NCBI RefSeq assembly: GCF_001428105.1
Contig: NZ_LMSJ01000023.1
Coordinates: 408,929-472,928, forward strand
Direction of reading: 5' to 3'
Length of the DNA: 64,000 nucleotides
Origin: Paenibacillus sp. Soil766
Lineage (GTDB): Bacteria > Bacillota > Bacilli > Paenibacillales > NBRC-103111
In this document: positions 17,472 through 26,736 of the stretch, piece after piece
How positions within the stretch are numbered: position 1 is the first letter of the stretch
Layout of the letters: every line of letters starts with the position of its first letter
Position numbers and translations under genes: made by a program
The notes under the pieces: generated by a model
The model's input: the letters and a program-made list of their open reading frames with translations, nothing else
Told to the model about the DNA's origin: nothing
Databases searched by the model: none

Positions 17472-19004
17472 TTAGGACTCACATCTAAATTCTTTGACTG
17501 TTTTCCCTTCAAGCTCTTTAAACACTTTACAGAAATAGGAAGTTTCTTGAAAGCCCGTTTTTTCTGCTACTTCATATACCTTCAAGGTAGGATTCTGAAG
17601 TAATAACTTCGCCTTACGAATTCGATAGCGATTCAAATATTCTACGAATCTTAATCCTGTCTCACTTTTAAACAAATTGGATACATAATTAGAACTAAGG
17701 TGAAGACTTTCAGCTAACTTGGTTACGGTGATATCATCCGCATAGTGCTCTTCGATATAAGCAATAGCAGCTTGTATCTCTTTGCGAAATGGCGCATTTC
17801 CCATCGATTCATAACTCAATTCTTTTTGCCATTTCTGAAATAGTTGCTTCAGTTGGGGTAATGTTGGGAAAGCTTCGAGTACACGATTCACTTGTCGATA
17901 GGTTGACTCCGCACTTGAAGAAAACTTGCCTCTGCCAATCGCATCAGCTTTCGTTAATATGGCGGCTTCATGGATGACGCCTTTCAATTCCTCCAACGAT
18001 AGTCTTCTTGCCAAAAGCAAGTCAAAGAAAAGCTCAGTTTGCTTTTCTACCGCTTCAAATTGACCGCTTTGTACGGCAGAAGCGTAGGCTTTTATCGAGA
18101 CCTCTCCACCTTCTGTTACTCTAGGCTTACTACCTGAAAAGGAATAAACTAGACCGACACCATCATAGATGGCGTGTTCGAGAGCCATTTCTGCTTGACG
18201 ATACAGCCTTGTCCAATCCGTTAATCCATGCCCGATTGAACTGATGCTTACAGTCAAGGTACTACGTTCTCCCTTATTTTCGATGAATAAAGCAGCTTGC
18301 CGCAACAATTCTTCTCTACATTTTTGTTCGCTATGCTCATTGGGAAAATGCCTCATAAACACGGTGCGATGCTCTGAAATCGGAACTTGTATAGGGGCTT
18401 CACCTAATTCCGATTGCAAGGCACGCGTGGAAATCGCGTCAATCTCACCCTCGATAAGCATTATGGCAATGGGGCCAGTGGGGACTGGGAATCGTATCGC
18501 TCTCGCTTGCTCCTCCATCTCCTCCCCCGTCTTCAATTCCCCGAATATGAGCTTTCTTCCTAGTAAATGCCACATTTCCTGCAAATTCTCATTTCGGATG
18601 GCTGCTTGTCTCTTCTGATGAAGCCCATCTTCAATTTTCATTTTCATTTGCCGGAGTAAGTGCTGCAGGGATTCAGGTTCCAGATCATGTTTCAGCAAAT
18701 AATCTTCAGCACCCAGCTTCAGAGCCTCCTTCACGAAACGAAAATCATCAAAGGAGCTGAGCGCGACAATTTTTATCGAATCATCCTGTTGTTTCACCTT
18801 CTGAATCAAATCTATCCCATTCATTTCGGGCATGGATATGTCTGTCAGAATTAAATCAACGTGTTGATGCTGCAATAAGTCTAGCGCATGCACACCATTT
18901 AGAGCTTCACTCACGATATGAAAGCCGTAATCTTCCCAACGAATTATCGATGTTATCGCATAGCGATAGATCGCATTGTCCTCAACGATCATGGCATTCA
19001 GCAT
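17472..19004 (-). CDS. YesN-type response regulator (REC + AraC HTH)
   Basis: This 510-residue protein has a receiver domain with acidic residues E8/D9, phospho-acceptor D55 (LTDISMPE) and K105, a middle region, and a C-terminal AraC double helix-turn-helix (ITVTKLAESLHLSSNYVSNLFKSETG...). It lies 16 bp after its kinase gene, with GAGGGGAAGG before the ATG. It should switch on the neighbouring GH35/Lpl operon when the kinase sees extracellular sugar. Confidence 0.92.
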   Translation of the reverse strand: MLNAMIVEDNAIYRYAITSIIRWEDYGFHIVSEALNGVHALDLLQHQHVDLILTDISMPEMNGIDLIQKVKQQDDSIKIVALSSFDDFRFVKEALKLGAEDYLLKHDLEPESLQHLLRQMKMKIEDGLHQKRQAAIRNENLQEMWHLLGRKLIFGELKTGEEMEEQARAIRFPVPTGPIAIMLIEGEIDAISTRALQSELGEAPIQVPISEHRTVFMRHFPNEHSEQKCREELLRQAALFIENKGERSTLTVSISSIGHGLTDWTRLYRQAEMALEHAIYDGVGLVYSFSGSKPRVTEGGEVSIKAYASAVQSGQFEAVEKQTELFFDLLLARRLSLEELKGVIHEAAILTKADAIGRGKFSSSAESTYRQVNRVLEAFPTLPQLKQLFQKWQKELSYESMGNAPFRKEIQAAIAYIEEHYADDITVTKLAESLHLSSNYVSNLFKSETGLRFVEYLNRYRIRKAKLLLQNPTLKVYEVAEKTGFQETSYFCKVFKELEGKTVKEFRCES

Positions 19005-19020
19005 ACGGCGCCTTCCCCTC

Positions 19021-20820
19021 CTAACGTTTTATTTTAAAAGGAATACGCACAATGGATTGGGTACCTAATCCTATAGCACTCGCATAACTAAGCCCATATT
19101 GCGGTCCATAATAGAGCTGAATCCGCTCATGAACATTGTGAATGCCGATACCTGTAACACCTGGGACTGATTCTTTTTGAAAGCCGACTTGCAGGATATT
19201 CGCGACTTGTACGGTATCCATACCTTTGCCATTGTCTTCTACGGTCAGAAGTAAATCTCGCTCAACAACCTTCGCTGTTAATCGAATTATGCCAATTCCC
19301 TTCGACATCTCGATTCCATGCAGAATAGCATTTTCGACCAACGGCTGCAGGATAAAATAGGGGACTTCACAGGCCAACAACTGCTCATCTATCTCATAAT
19401 CGACTTGAAAAGCTTCCCCATACCCGATTTTTTGTATAAAAATATAGTTCTTTAACTGCGTTATTTCTTGGTCCAAGGTATGAAATTCACCAACACGCCG
19501 TACGGATGACTTCAATAAATCGATAACGGAGCTGATCATTCGCTCAATCTCAGGTTGTTCGTTCATGCGAGCATACCATTTCACCGTTCCGAGGGTGTTA
19601 TATAGAAAATGAGGATTAATTTGACTCCGTAACACAGTGAATTCGGCTTGCTGCTTCGCGATTTGCTCCTTGTATACGATATTAATGAGCTCATTGATCC
19701 GCGCTAACATGAAATTAAACCGAAGTGATAAACTGCCAATTTCATCTTTACCTAGTGGAACAATGCGTACATCTAAATTGCCGTCTTCTACGCGTCGCAT
19801 CGTCTGCTCCAGAATTTTGATATTGCGCGTAGAGGAGTTGGAGAGTATGGCGGCAATGGCTGTCGAGATGAGTACGGCCAGCAAGGATACAAGTACAATC
19901 ACCATAACGATGATTTGCGTACCCGACAGTAATACAGACATTGGAATAAAACATAGCACACGCCATTCCAAGGTCGGGGTTCGTTCTTGTACGAATAAAT
20001 GGCTGTCCGTGCCTGCATATTCCACGGTAGCCATGGCCGCATCCCCTTCGCTAAGCACATTCGATAAACTGTTCCGGATAAGTTTATCTGTTTCTGGACT
20101 TCCGCCGCCGACCAGCAATTCGTTTAGAGGGTTGAGGATTGCAACATTACTCATCTTAATAATGGAACTCCCGCTGCCCAAGGAAAGGAAAAAATTAGCA
20201 TCAAGACTATAAATAATTGTTCCTAAGCTGCGATCTATGTGGTTCACATCGACGAATTCTCGGATTAGAAACACTTCATTTCGCTCACGTAAAGAAGGTG
20301 TCCATCCCTTACTAAGCTTATGTGTATGCAGATACGCTTCCGCACTCAACGTCATTGCCGATACGGTATCATGATTCAGTGTATGATCTAACCCCTTTTT
20401 ATTTTCCCACCAATACAATTGCCCTGATCTCGTTTGAATCATGATGGCATTCAGATACGGATTACCATTGCCATATTGTGCAAGTAAAAATTCCATACGA
20501 CTACGAAAGGCAGGATAGTTCTCGTTGGTTACATCTTCCCCTTGTTCAGACACAATTTGTCGAATACTCGTATCACTGAGCAGATAAACGGAGGAGGTAA
20601 AGGCTTCCTTCGCTTTGCTCTCTATATTGTCAGATACTTGATGGATGACCTGCATAGAGAGATCCTTGGTATTGGCTTCAATAAACTTGGTTGAGGCGTA
20701 AATCGCAACCCCGCCAACGGTTGTCGAGATGAACAGAATGAGGATCATATTGGAAAGAAAAAACTTCGTGCGAATTCGAAAATCCTTGATACGATTTGAT
20801 AATGGCTGAAAAGCTCTCAT
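19021..20820 (-). CDS. YesM-type sensor histidine kinase
   Basis: This 599-residue kinase has membrane helices near 22-43 and 299-324 flanking an extracellular Cache-like sensor, then HAMP, a His_kinase domain with H404 in SQINPHFLYN, and an HATPase domain (VENAILHG; DNGKGMD). AAGGAG lies nine bases before the ATG. It begins 23 bp after a sugar-binding lipoprotein gene that has no permeases of its own, so the lipoprotein may be its ligand receptor. Confidence 0.92.
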   Translation of the reverse strand: MRAFQPLSNRIKDFRIRTKFFLSNMILILFISTTVGGVAIYASTKFIEANTKDLSMQVIHQVSDNIESKAKEAFTSSVYLLSDTSIRQIVSEQGEDVTNENYPAFRSRMEFLLAQYGNGNPYLNAIMIQTRSGQLYWWENKKGLDHTLNHDTVSAMTLSAEAYLHTHKLSKGWTPSLRERNEVFLIREFVDVNHIDRSLGTIIYSLDANFFLSLGSGSSIIKMSNVAILNPLNELLVGGGSPETDKLIRNSLSNVLSEGDAAMATVEYAGTDSHLFVQERTPTLEWRVLCFIPMSVLLSGTQIIVMVIVLVSLLAVLISTAIAAILSNSSTRNIKILEQTMRRVEDGNLDVRIVPLGKDEIGSLSLRFNFMLARINELINIVYKEQIAKQQAEFTVLRSQINPHFLYNTLGTVKWYARMNEQPEIERMISSVIDLLKSSVRRVGEFHTLDQEITQLKNYIFIQKIGYGEAFQVDYEIDEQLLACEVPYFILQPLVENAILHGIEMSKGIGIIRLTAKVVERDLLLTVEDNGKGMDTVQVANILQVGFQKESVPGVTGIGIHNVHERIQLYYGPQYGLSYASAIGLGTQSIVRIPFKIKR

Positions 20821-20843
20821 TCATCCATGCTCCTTACCCACTC

Positions 20844-22139
20844 TCATTTGGATGCTCGACGTTGTTGATTAAACGCATGATCCAGCTCTTGTATACAGGT
20901 GTCCACATTGTGTGAGGGGTCAATAATGAATTTCGTAATGGCATTAATGAACACCTTCTGTAGATCTTGATTCACAAAATCAATATAAAGGGAGGACCAG
21001 TCGTACGTTTTACCCGTTTGGATATAAGTTGAATCTAATTCGATATAGGTCGGATCAAAATCTTTGGGTAACCCTTTAATGACAGATAGCGCTTTCTTAT
21101 TCGTCTGGAAAATGTTGCCCATTTGTTGTGTAGCAAACAGCTCCAATGCTTGTAAAGCCGCTTCCTTATGGGGTGATTTTGGATTCACAACTATACCGCC
21201 TGTCGATTTCAAACCGAATATTGCCTTTTGCGGATCTGTCGAGTAAGGAAATGCGAATAAACCCAAATTGCTCGCTGGATTTTTGGATTTCACCCCATCC
21301 ACAGTCCAAGTGCCGTTAATGATCATCCCTGCCTTCCCTTCGGCAAGAAGCATTTGCGCTTGATTCCAATCTGTTTCAAATGGTCTACGATTGACGTATT
21401 TCAGACGCTCGCCGAATCGCTGCAAAATCTCTTTGAATTGGATTTGATTGTCCTTAAAGGAGGTTTTACCAGCTTCGATATCCGCAAACCATGTGGGATT
21501 GGCTGCATATTGATTCGCTAACATATCCGCCGCGAGATCCCAACTAATCGTCCAAGCATCCTTATAGCCTGCTGCGATCGGGATGATCCCCACATTTTGC
21601 AGGGATTGACAGGCTTCGATAAATTGTTGCCATGTTGTTGGCGGCTCCTTAATATTAGCTTTGGCAAATGCCTCCTTGTTGTAAATCACACCTACCCCAT
21701 TCACATCAATCGGCAGAGCCCATATACGCCCATCGCTTGTCTTCACGCCACTTAGGTAACGTTCATCGATATTGGCTAGACTCGGCTGATTGCTTAAATC
21801 CATTGCATAGCCTGAACGAATAAAATCGATAGCCGTATCCAAATTATCGATCATATACATATCCGGCATATTGTCCGAAATCGCCCGCGTACGCAACAAG
21901 CTCAGATAATTACCTCCATCGACACCTGTAAGTGCGAATGAATACGAAGGGTGCTGTTTACTGAATAGCTGTGTCCCTATTTCCAACCATTTCCGAGCCC
22001 CTTCCTCATCAAAATGGTGGACCCATGAGAGTGTTTCAACCTTTGGCTGGCTTATGGGAATTTTGGTTATGTTCTGTGACTGGCATGCTGTTAACACCAA
22101 GACAAGCGATAGGCTAAGGGATACGAAACGAGATTTCAT
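20844..22139 (-). CDS. Sugar-binding lipoprotein, orphan, linked to a two-component system
   Basis: This 431-residue family-1 solute-binding protein begins MKSRFVSLSLSLVLVLTACQS, a signal peptide with lipobox LTAC. The frame extends 30 codons further upstream, but the ATG at 22139 starts the signal peptide and has AAAGAG nearby. No permease gene follows; the next genes are the YesM kinase and YesN regulator. That layout resembles three-component sugar sensors such as AraPST of Geobacillus or XylFII-LytS, in which a binding lipoprotein hands the signal to the kinase. It might also feed a permease pair elsewhere. Confidence 0.88.
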   Translation of the reverse strand: MKSRFVSLSLSLVLVLTACQSQNITKIPISQPKVETLSWVHHFDEEGARKWLEIGTQLFSKQHPSYSFALTGVDGGNYLSLLRTRAISDNMPDMYMIDNLDTAIDFIRSGYAMDLSNQPSLANIDERYLSGVKTSDGRIWALPIDVNGVGVIYNKEAFAKANIKEPPTTWQQFIEACQSLQNVGIIPIAAGYKDAWTISWDLAADMLANQYAANPTWFADIEAGKTSFKDNQIQFKEILQRFGERLKYVNRRPFETDWNQAQMLLAEGKAGMIINGTWTVDGVKSKNPASNLGLFAFPYSTDPQKAIFGLKSTGGIVVNPKSPHKEAALQALELFATQQMGNIFQTNKKALSVIKGLPKDFDPTYIELDSTYIQTGKTYDWSSLYIDFVNQDLQKVFINAITKFIIDPSHNVDTCIQELDHAFNQQRRASK

Positions 22140-22155
22140 CCAATCACTCTTTCTA

Positions 22156-22170
22156 TTGATAGCGTTTACA
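22156..22170 (-). promoter_or_regulatory. cre-like site (TTGATAGCGTTTACA)
   Basis: It matches the CcpA cre pattern at all but one fixed position and lies just upstream of the orphan binding-protein ATG (22139). It would place the whole sensor trio under catabolite repression, in parallel with the cre-like site before the GH35 operon. Confidence 0.5.
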
Positions 22171-22343
22171 TAAGTATTCGAACGAGTTGTCCAATTTCTG
22201 ATCCTATTTGGTCTATTTATAATTCGCATTAACGCATGAATTTCCTCTATACTTTATGAACCAAGTTATACTAATTCTAAAGCTTGACTATGAAATTTAT
22301 ATTTGATAAAACGAAGCTAAGACTGAAGAAGGCGGTGTAATTG

Positions 22344-23432
22344 ATGGGGAAACCAATAACATTCAGCATTATAGGCGGTGGAGGCTTTCGCGCACAGTAT
22401 TTTCTAAGAATTGCACAGGCTCTTCCTGAACAATTTAATGTTAGTGGCATGGTCATTCGTGACGAATCCAAGGGAAAGGCGATGGAAGACTTATGGCATG
22501 TGTCTACTTATCGGACACTAGATCAGCTCTTGGTAAATGAACAACCAGACTTTGTTGTGCTATCAATCCATCCATCGGCCGCTATCGATTATATGCTGCA
22601 ACTGGCGAAACGAGGAATTCCTGTACTTACAGAAACACCTCCTGCACCTAATTTAGATGGTTTACTTCAGATACACGACAAACTTACTCGACAAGGCGCT
22701 CGAATTCAAGTTGCGGAACAATATCAATTCCATCCTATACAAGAAGCCCGTCATAAGATTATTATGTCAGGACAATTAGGCAAGGTTAATCAAGTGACTG
22801 TATCCATATCTCAGTATTATCATGCAGTAAGCTTAATACGGAAAATGTTAGGAGTGTCCTTTGAAGAAGTCCGTATTAAGGGAATGAGATTTGAATCCGA
22901 TTGGGTCGCTGGGCCGAACCGCAGTGGTCCGCCTACAGAGGATAAGCTAATCAAGTCAGAGAGAGATATAGCTTGGTTGGATTTTGGTGGAAAACTGGGG
23001 ATTTACGATTTCACCAAGGATCAACATCGTTCATGGACCCGTTCAAACCATCTATGTATTCGAGGGGAACGTGGGGAAATATTTGATAATCGGATTAGCA
23101 TACAAGATCCTTCTTGCAACCAGATTCAAATGGAATTAAAGCGCATCAATAAAGGTGAGTATGAGAATGCTGAAGGCTACTTCCTCAAAGGAATTATGGC
23201 GGGAGAACGCTGGGTTTACGAAAACCCTTACATGCCTGCCAGGCTATATGACGATGAGATTGCTATTGCAGACTGTTTGAAAAAAATGGCGGTCTATGCC
23301 AAGGGAGGACCCGGATTTTATGGTCTTCCGGAAGCTTCTCAGGACCACTATATCGGTATGCTGATTGAGCAAGCTATTAGATCTGGGGAGACGGTAGTGT
23401 CGATTCGGCAACCATGGGCACTTCTCTGCTGA
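22344..23432 (+). CDS. Gfo/Idh/MocA-family oxidoreductase
   Basis: This 362-residue protein has an N-terminal Rossmann fold (ITFSIIGGGGFRAQYFLRI) for NAD(P) and a C-terminal alpha/beta substrate domain. The family oxidises or reduces sugars, inositols and sugar acids. Where most members have E-K-P with a catalytic lysine, this one reads PVLTETPPAPN, so the usual lysine is replaced and the activity may be altered. It stands alone on the plus strand, divergent from the sensor trio. AAGAAGGCGGTG precedes the ATG. The substrate is not deducible; a role on aldonates or methylated sugars is a guess from context. Confidence 0.85.
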   Translation: MGKPITFSIIGGGGFRAQYFLRIAQALPEQFNVSGMVIRDESKGKAMEDLWHVSTYRTLDQLLVNEQPDFVVLSIHPSAAIDYMLQLAKRGIPVLTETPPAPNLDGLLQIHDKLTRQGARIQVAEQYQFHPIQEARHKIIMSGQLGKVNQVTVSISQYYHAVSLIRKMLGVSFEEVRIKGMRFESDWVAGPNRSGPPTEDKLIKSERDIAWLDFGGKLGIYDFTKDQHRSWTRSNHLCIRGERGEIFDNRISIQDPSCNQIQMELKRINKGEYENAEGYFLKGIMAGERWVYENPYMPARLYDDEIAIADCLKKMAVYAKGGPGFYGLPEASQDHYIGMLIEQAIRSGETVVSIRQPWALLC

Positions 23433-23579
23433 GGAATCGTCCCACTCACTAGGATATACATCTTTTGAAAAGTGTCTTTCTCTTCGAAAATGACTTTCTT
23501 GCCTGCGAATGGGCTGCGATTCATGCCGATATCTTCGATAATTTCGCATTGGCAGGGGCCGATTGGAGTTACAGAACAC

Positions 23580-23624
23580 ATATAGCGTTCAAATGACTAC
23601 ACAGCAGTCATTTGAACGCTATAT
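23580..23624. terminator. 19-bp perfect inverted repeat between convergent genes
   Basis: Arms at 23580-23598 and 23606-23624 are exact complements around a 7-base loop. It lies between the oxidoreductase (plus) and the dehydratase (minus). Neither side has a T run, so it is not a textbook terminator, but its place suggests it blocks read-through both ways. Confidence 0.45.
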
Positions 23625-23664
23625 AAATGCATGATCTTATGAATCCCGTATTTGTACACTCACT

Positions 23665-24768
23665 TTATTTCACCCGATACTTCTCAAAATACTGCGGAAT
23701 CACCTCTGTCGACGCACCTGGCATTTCCGGAAGGATATAATGACCATTTTTCACTGTTGCAGGCTCAAGGAAAATGTCGCGAATCCAAGGAATGTATTCC
23801 AACATAATGGCATTTTGCGTAGCACCGACAAGATGCTGATGAATTTGTCCCATATCGCCGACATGCGGAACGACTGGCAGATCGTAGGCTGCCGCAAGCC
23901 CTGCTACTTGAAGCCATTCGGTAATACCGCCAACACGCGTGCAATCGACTTGCACGTACTCGACCGCACCATTGTGAATATAATCGCGGAATGCATATTT
24001 ATTGTAGACATGCTCGCCTAATGCAATCGGAACGTTGAGTTCATCCGCCAACTTTTTATGTCCGAGAATATCGTCCGGATTAAGCGGCTCCTCCAGCCAG
24101 AACAAGTCGAACTCTTCCAACTTTTTCCCCCAAGTCATCGCCGTATTGATATTCCATTGCTGATTCACATCGATCATGAGGATAATATCTCTGCCAATTA
24201 ATTCACGAACGGCTTTAACGCGATCATAATCTTCCTGGGTGTTCGGCTTCCCGACTTTCATTTTTACCCCTGTAAAGCCTTCTTCGACATAGGAACTAAT
24301 GTCTTTAAGCAATCTTTCCTTTGTCCAGTTCAGCCAGCCGCCATTCGTATTGTAGGCTTTAATGCCTTTATCTTTGGACTTATGACCGCCAAGATATTGC
24401 CACAGCGGTTTGTTTGCTGCTTTGGACATAATATCCCAAATCGCAATATCCACAGCTGCAAGCGCCATATGCGTGATACCTGCGCGACCGATCCAATGCA
24501 TTTTACCAAAACGGAGTTCATCCCAAATTTCTTTCACCTGAAATGGATCTTTGCCAAGTAGGACTGGCGCGTAGTAGTGATCAATCGTATCCGTGATCAT
24601 TGTATCGCCATGCGCACACGTTCCTGTATACCCATAGCCGACAATGCCCTCATCTGTAAAAATACGAACACCCGGCAATCCCCAATGGGTAGGCGAATTA
24701 ATGGCATCTGTAATAGGCGGATTTAATGGGACATGCAGGATAAAGCTTTCAACTTTGGTAATTTTCAT
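23665..24768 (-). CDS. Enolase-superfamily sugar-acid dehydratase (mandelate racemase group)
   Basis: This 367-residue protein has the two-domain enolase fold. It shows the K-x-K base pair (K169/K171 in VKMKVG), metal ligands D200 (DVNQQW), E226 (LEEPL) and E252 (GEH), and the D275/H302 dyad of the mandelate racemase subgroup. Such enzymes take a proton from the carbon next to a carboxylate; most relatives in sugar clusters dehydrate aldonates to 2-keto-3-deoxy acids. With a lactonase-like amidohydrolase and an aldose dehydrogenase nearby, an L-fuconate-, rhamnonate- or galactonate-like substrate is likely. A GntR site lies 32 bp upstream of its ATG. Confidence 0.88.
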   Translation of the reverse strand: MKITKVESFILHVPLNPPITDAINSPTHWGLPGVRIFTDEGIVGYGYTGTCAHGDTMITDTIDHYYAPVLLGKDPFQVKEIWDELRFGKMHWIGRAGITHMALAAVDIAIWDIMSKAANKPLWQYLGGHKSKDKGIKAYNTNGGWLNWTKERLLKDISSYVEEGFTGVKMKVGKPNTQEDYDRVKAVRELIGRDIILMIDVNQQWNINTAMTWGKKLEEFDLFWLEEPLNPDDILGHKKLADELNVPIALGEHVYNKYAFRDYIHNGAVEYVQVDCTRVGGITEWLQVAGLAAAYDLPVVPHVGDMGQIHQHLVGATQNAIMLEYIPWIRDIFLEPATVKNGHYILPEMPGASTEVIPQYFEKYRVK

Positions 24769-24800
24769 CGTAATACCCTTCCTAGAATAATTTATAGTAT

Positions 24801-24812
24801 ATCGTGTATGAT
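24801..24812. promoter_or_regulatory. GntR operator candidate 1 (ATCGTGTATGAT)
   Basis: Near-palindrome within AGTATATCGTGTATGATTA, 33-44 bp upstream of the dehydratase ATG. The same word occurs exactly at 26570-26581, and close variants occur at 25655 and 30477, each ahead of a gene of the same presumed pathway. Confidence 0.6.
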
Positions 24813-24946
24813 TAATTGCATGGATTAATAGTCGTTTTTACTTACTAGTAACCCAACTACTACCTCAATTAATAACCAAGGGATGCCCGCCAGTCTTTCT
24901 AACCAGCGCCAGTAATCATCACCACTGTTCCTTGTAACTGCATCCC

Positions 24947-25633
24947 CTATCCTTCCGTTTTCATAAACTGGACATTTGCCCTTTTTTGAGAATTGCTGAT
25001 ATGAAGATACATGGCTGTAGAAGCACCATTGACATCCCTCTGAATCAGTCGCTGCAAAATGGCATTATGCTCAGCCCACTCCACTTCTCGATTGTCTACA
25101 TCCAGATTGATTTTAATGAACGTTAGATATCTTTGAATCTGCTCAATGTATCCTCGCACCAAGTTCTGCAAGCTGATATTATCGCAGTATGCAAGGATCG
25201 TACCATGAATAGATGCGTTCATTTCCACAACGGATGCAAGACCGTCATTTGCGCGTGAGATCGGATTCGAACGAAGCGCATTCAAGGTTTCGCTTAGTTT
25301 CGCAAGCTTTTCATCCGGAATTTGGAGGACAGCTTTTTCTACAGCAAGAGGCTCAAGCTGCAATCTGATCTCGAATAGTTCGTTTAATTGCTGAAGACTC
25401 ATCAGATTCACATACATCCCTTTGAAAGGAACCATATGTAAGTATCCTTCCGATTGCAGCCTGGAAAGTGCCTCGCGAATCGGTATATTGCTTACTTCTA
25501 ACGTGCGGGCAAGCTGATCGATATTGACCTTTTCACCGGCAGGTAATTTATGAGTTAAAATATCTTCTTTTACAATCCGATAGATTTCTTCCGTTACATT
25601 TACACGGTTGATTTTACTTCCCATCTCGTCCAT
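24947..25633 (-). CDS. GntR-family regulator, FadR/FCD subfamily
   Basis: This 228-residue protein has an N-terminal winged helix (EEIYRIVKEDILTHKLPAGEKV... IREALSRL) and a C-terminal FCD helical domain. The FCD domain has histidines in ASIHGTI, WAEHNAI and YLHISNS, spaced as in metal-dependent effector pockets. Such regulators usually repress sugar-acid pathways until the acid binds. The gene lies between the dehydratase and the amidohydrolase, and an operator-like site lies just before its start, so it is probably autoregulated. AAAGGAG precedes two nearby ATGs (25633 and 25624); the exact start is open. Confidence 0.9.
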   Translation of the reverse strand: MDEMGSKINRVNVTEEIYRIVKEDILTHKLPAGEKVNIDQLARTLEVSNIPIREALSRLQSEGYLHMVPFKGMYVNLMSLQQLNELFEIRLQLEPLAVEKAVLQIPDEKLAKLSETLNALRSNPISRANDGLASVVEMNASIHGTILAYCDNISLQNLVRGYIEQIQRYLTFIKINLDVDNREVEWAEHNAILQRLIQRDVNGASTAMYLHISNSQKRANVQFMKTEG

Positions 25634-25654
25634 CCCACTCCTTTCCCCGAATAT

Positions 25655-25666
25655 ATCATGTATACT
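25655..25666. promoter_or_regulatory. GntR operator candidate 2 (ATCATGTATACT)
   Basis: Within TATATCATGTATACTGG, 22-33 bp upstream of the GntR ATG and just past the amidohydrolase stop. It resembles the two ATCGTGTATGAT sites and suggests autoregulation. Confidence 0.5.
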
Positions 25667-25675
25667 GGAGCGTTT

Positions 25676-26512
25676 TCAATTTATCAAATTGTAGAAGCGA
25701 CTTGCATTGTTACCGAAAATATCTTCCTTTTCTTCTTCTGTTAACTCGATTGGCAAATTGTTATTCAAAATATCAAACACCTGGGCATAGCTCGCAGCCA
25801 ATAAACACACGGGCCAATCACTGCCAAACATCACTCTGTTCGTACCAAATGCTTCAATAGCATGACGGATATAACCCGTGAAGTCAGATTCTTTCCAATT
25901 CGTAAAATCAGCTTCCGTTACCATACCTGACAATTTGCAATAAACATTCGGATAGGCTGCAACCTCAGAGATTAACACTTGCCATGGTTCTTTTTCTTGG
26001 ATCGCTATCTGCGGTTTTCCAATATGATCGACGACGGCTTTTAAATTCGGAATGAGCTCCAGCATTGTAACGATTGTAGGCAATTGATTGGACTTGATCA
26101 GCAAATCAACAGGAAACTCCTGCTCCGCTAAGAACTTCAAGTTGGCCATCACCTGAGGGCGGAATACATAGGAGGCTGCATCTATATCTTGAAGCATAAT
26201 CCGAATCCCTACGAAATATGGATTGGCACGTAATGAAGTAAACATCTCTTGAAACGTTTCAGCCTCAAAATCCAACCAGCCTACTACACCCGCTAATGTA
26301 TCATATCGCTCACAGAGGCTTAATAGAAACAATGTCTCTTCTACCGATGGCGCCGCTTGAACAACAATGGTTTTAGTAATTCCGTTATGGATCAATTCTT
26401 TCGTTAGATCATCAGGCATGTAATCCCTATATAGTACGGGCAGTTCTGGCGTCAGCCATCCGTAATCGCCACGAGATAGCTTCCAATAATGCTGATGCGC
26501 ATCAATTCTCAA
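25676..26512 (-). CDS. Amidohydrolase, probable sugar lactonase (fuconolactonase-like)
   Basis: This 278-residue TIM-barrel metal hydrolase opens RIDAHQHYWKLSRGDYGWL, the signature of the group that contains L-fuconolactone hydrolase. Metal or catalytic residues are visible in DAHQH, VDHIGKP and MFGSDWPV. It should open an aldonolactone to the free aldonate, the step between the aldo/keto reductase (sugar to lactone) and the dehydratase. It starts with TTG at 26512, with AAGGAGG eight bases upstream. GntR follows in the same direction, and a promoter with a GntR-like site lies upstream. Confidence 0.87.
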   Translation of the reverse strand: MRIDAHQHYWKLSRGDYGWLTPELPVLYRDYMPDDLTKELIHNGITKTIVVQAAPSVEETLFLLSLCERYDTLAGVVGWLDFEAETFQEMFTSLRANPYFVGIRIMLQDIDAASYVFRPQVMANLKFLAEQEFPVDLLIKSNQLPTIVTMLELIPNLKAVVDHIGKPQIAIQEKEPWQVLISEVAAYPNVYCKLSGMVTEADFTNWKESDFTGYIRHAIEAFGTNRVMFGSDWPVCLLAASYAQVFDILNNNLPIELTEEEKEDIFGNNASRFYNLIN

Positions 26513-26569
26513 TTGTGGATCCTCCTTCGTTACTACTCGAATTAATTGTCACTGAATCTCATTTAATAT

Positions 26570-26613
26570 ATCGTGTATGATTTTATATTAGGTGGCATTT
26601 TATTTTTTGTCAA
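26570..26613 (-). promoter_or_regulatory. Promoter with GntR operator candidate 3 at the start point
   Basis: On the minus strand a perfect -35 TTGACA (26608-26613) is followed after 17 bp by TAATAT (26585-26590). The operator word ATCGTGTATGAT (26570-26581 on the plus strand) begins a few bases further on, where transcription should start. This serves the amidohydrolase-GntR unit. Confidence 0.6.
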
Positions 26614-26629
26614 CGCCTTGTTGGAGGAA

Positions 26630-26670
26630 CAAAAATCCCGCCCCAAAGGAATTATCTTAGGGACGAGATT
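26630..26670 (-). terminator. Terminator after the aldo/keto reductase gene
   Basis: On the minus strand AATCTCGTCCC and GGGGCGGGATT pair (some G-T) and run into TTTTTG. It ends the UxaA-aldo/keto reductase transcript before the next promoter. Confidence 0.7.
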
Positions 26671-26736
26671 ATGGATTCAATTCATGTGAATCACTTGGGC
26701 AACTCGGTTATGAATCGACTGCCGCACCTCTATCCA

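Noticed and set aside
23348..23581. Minus-strand 77-codon frame overlapping the end of the oxidoreductase
   Set aside because: Its first 50 codons look faintly protein-like, but it has no recognised domain or good ribosome site and overlaps a well-supported gene for the rest. A gene remnant is possible but unproven.
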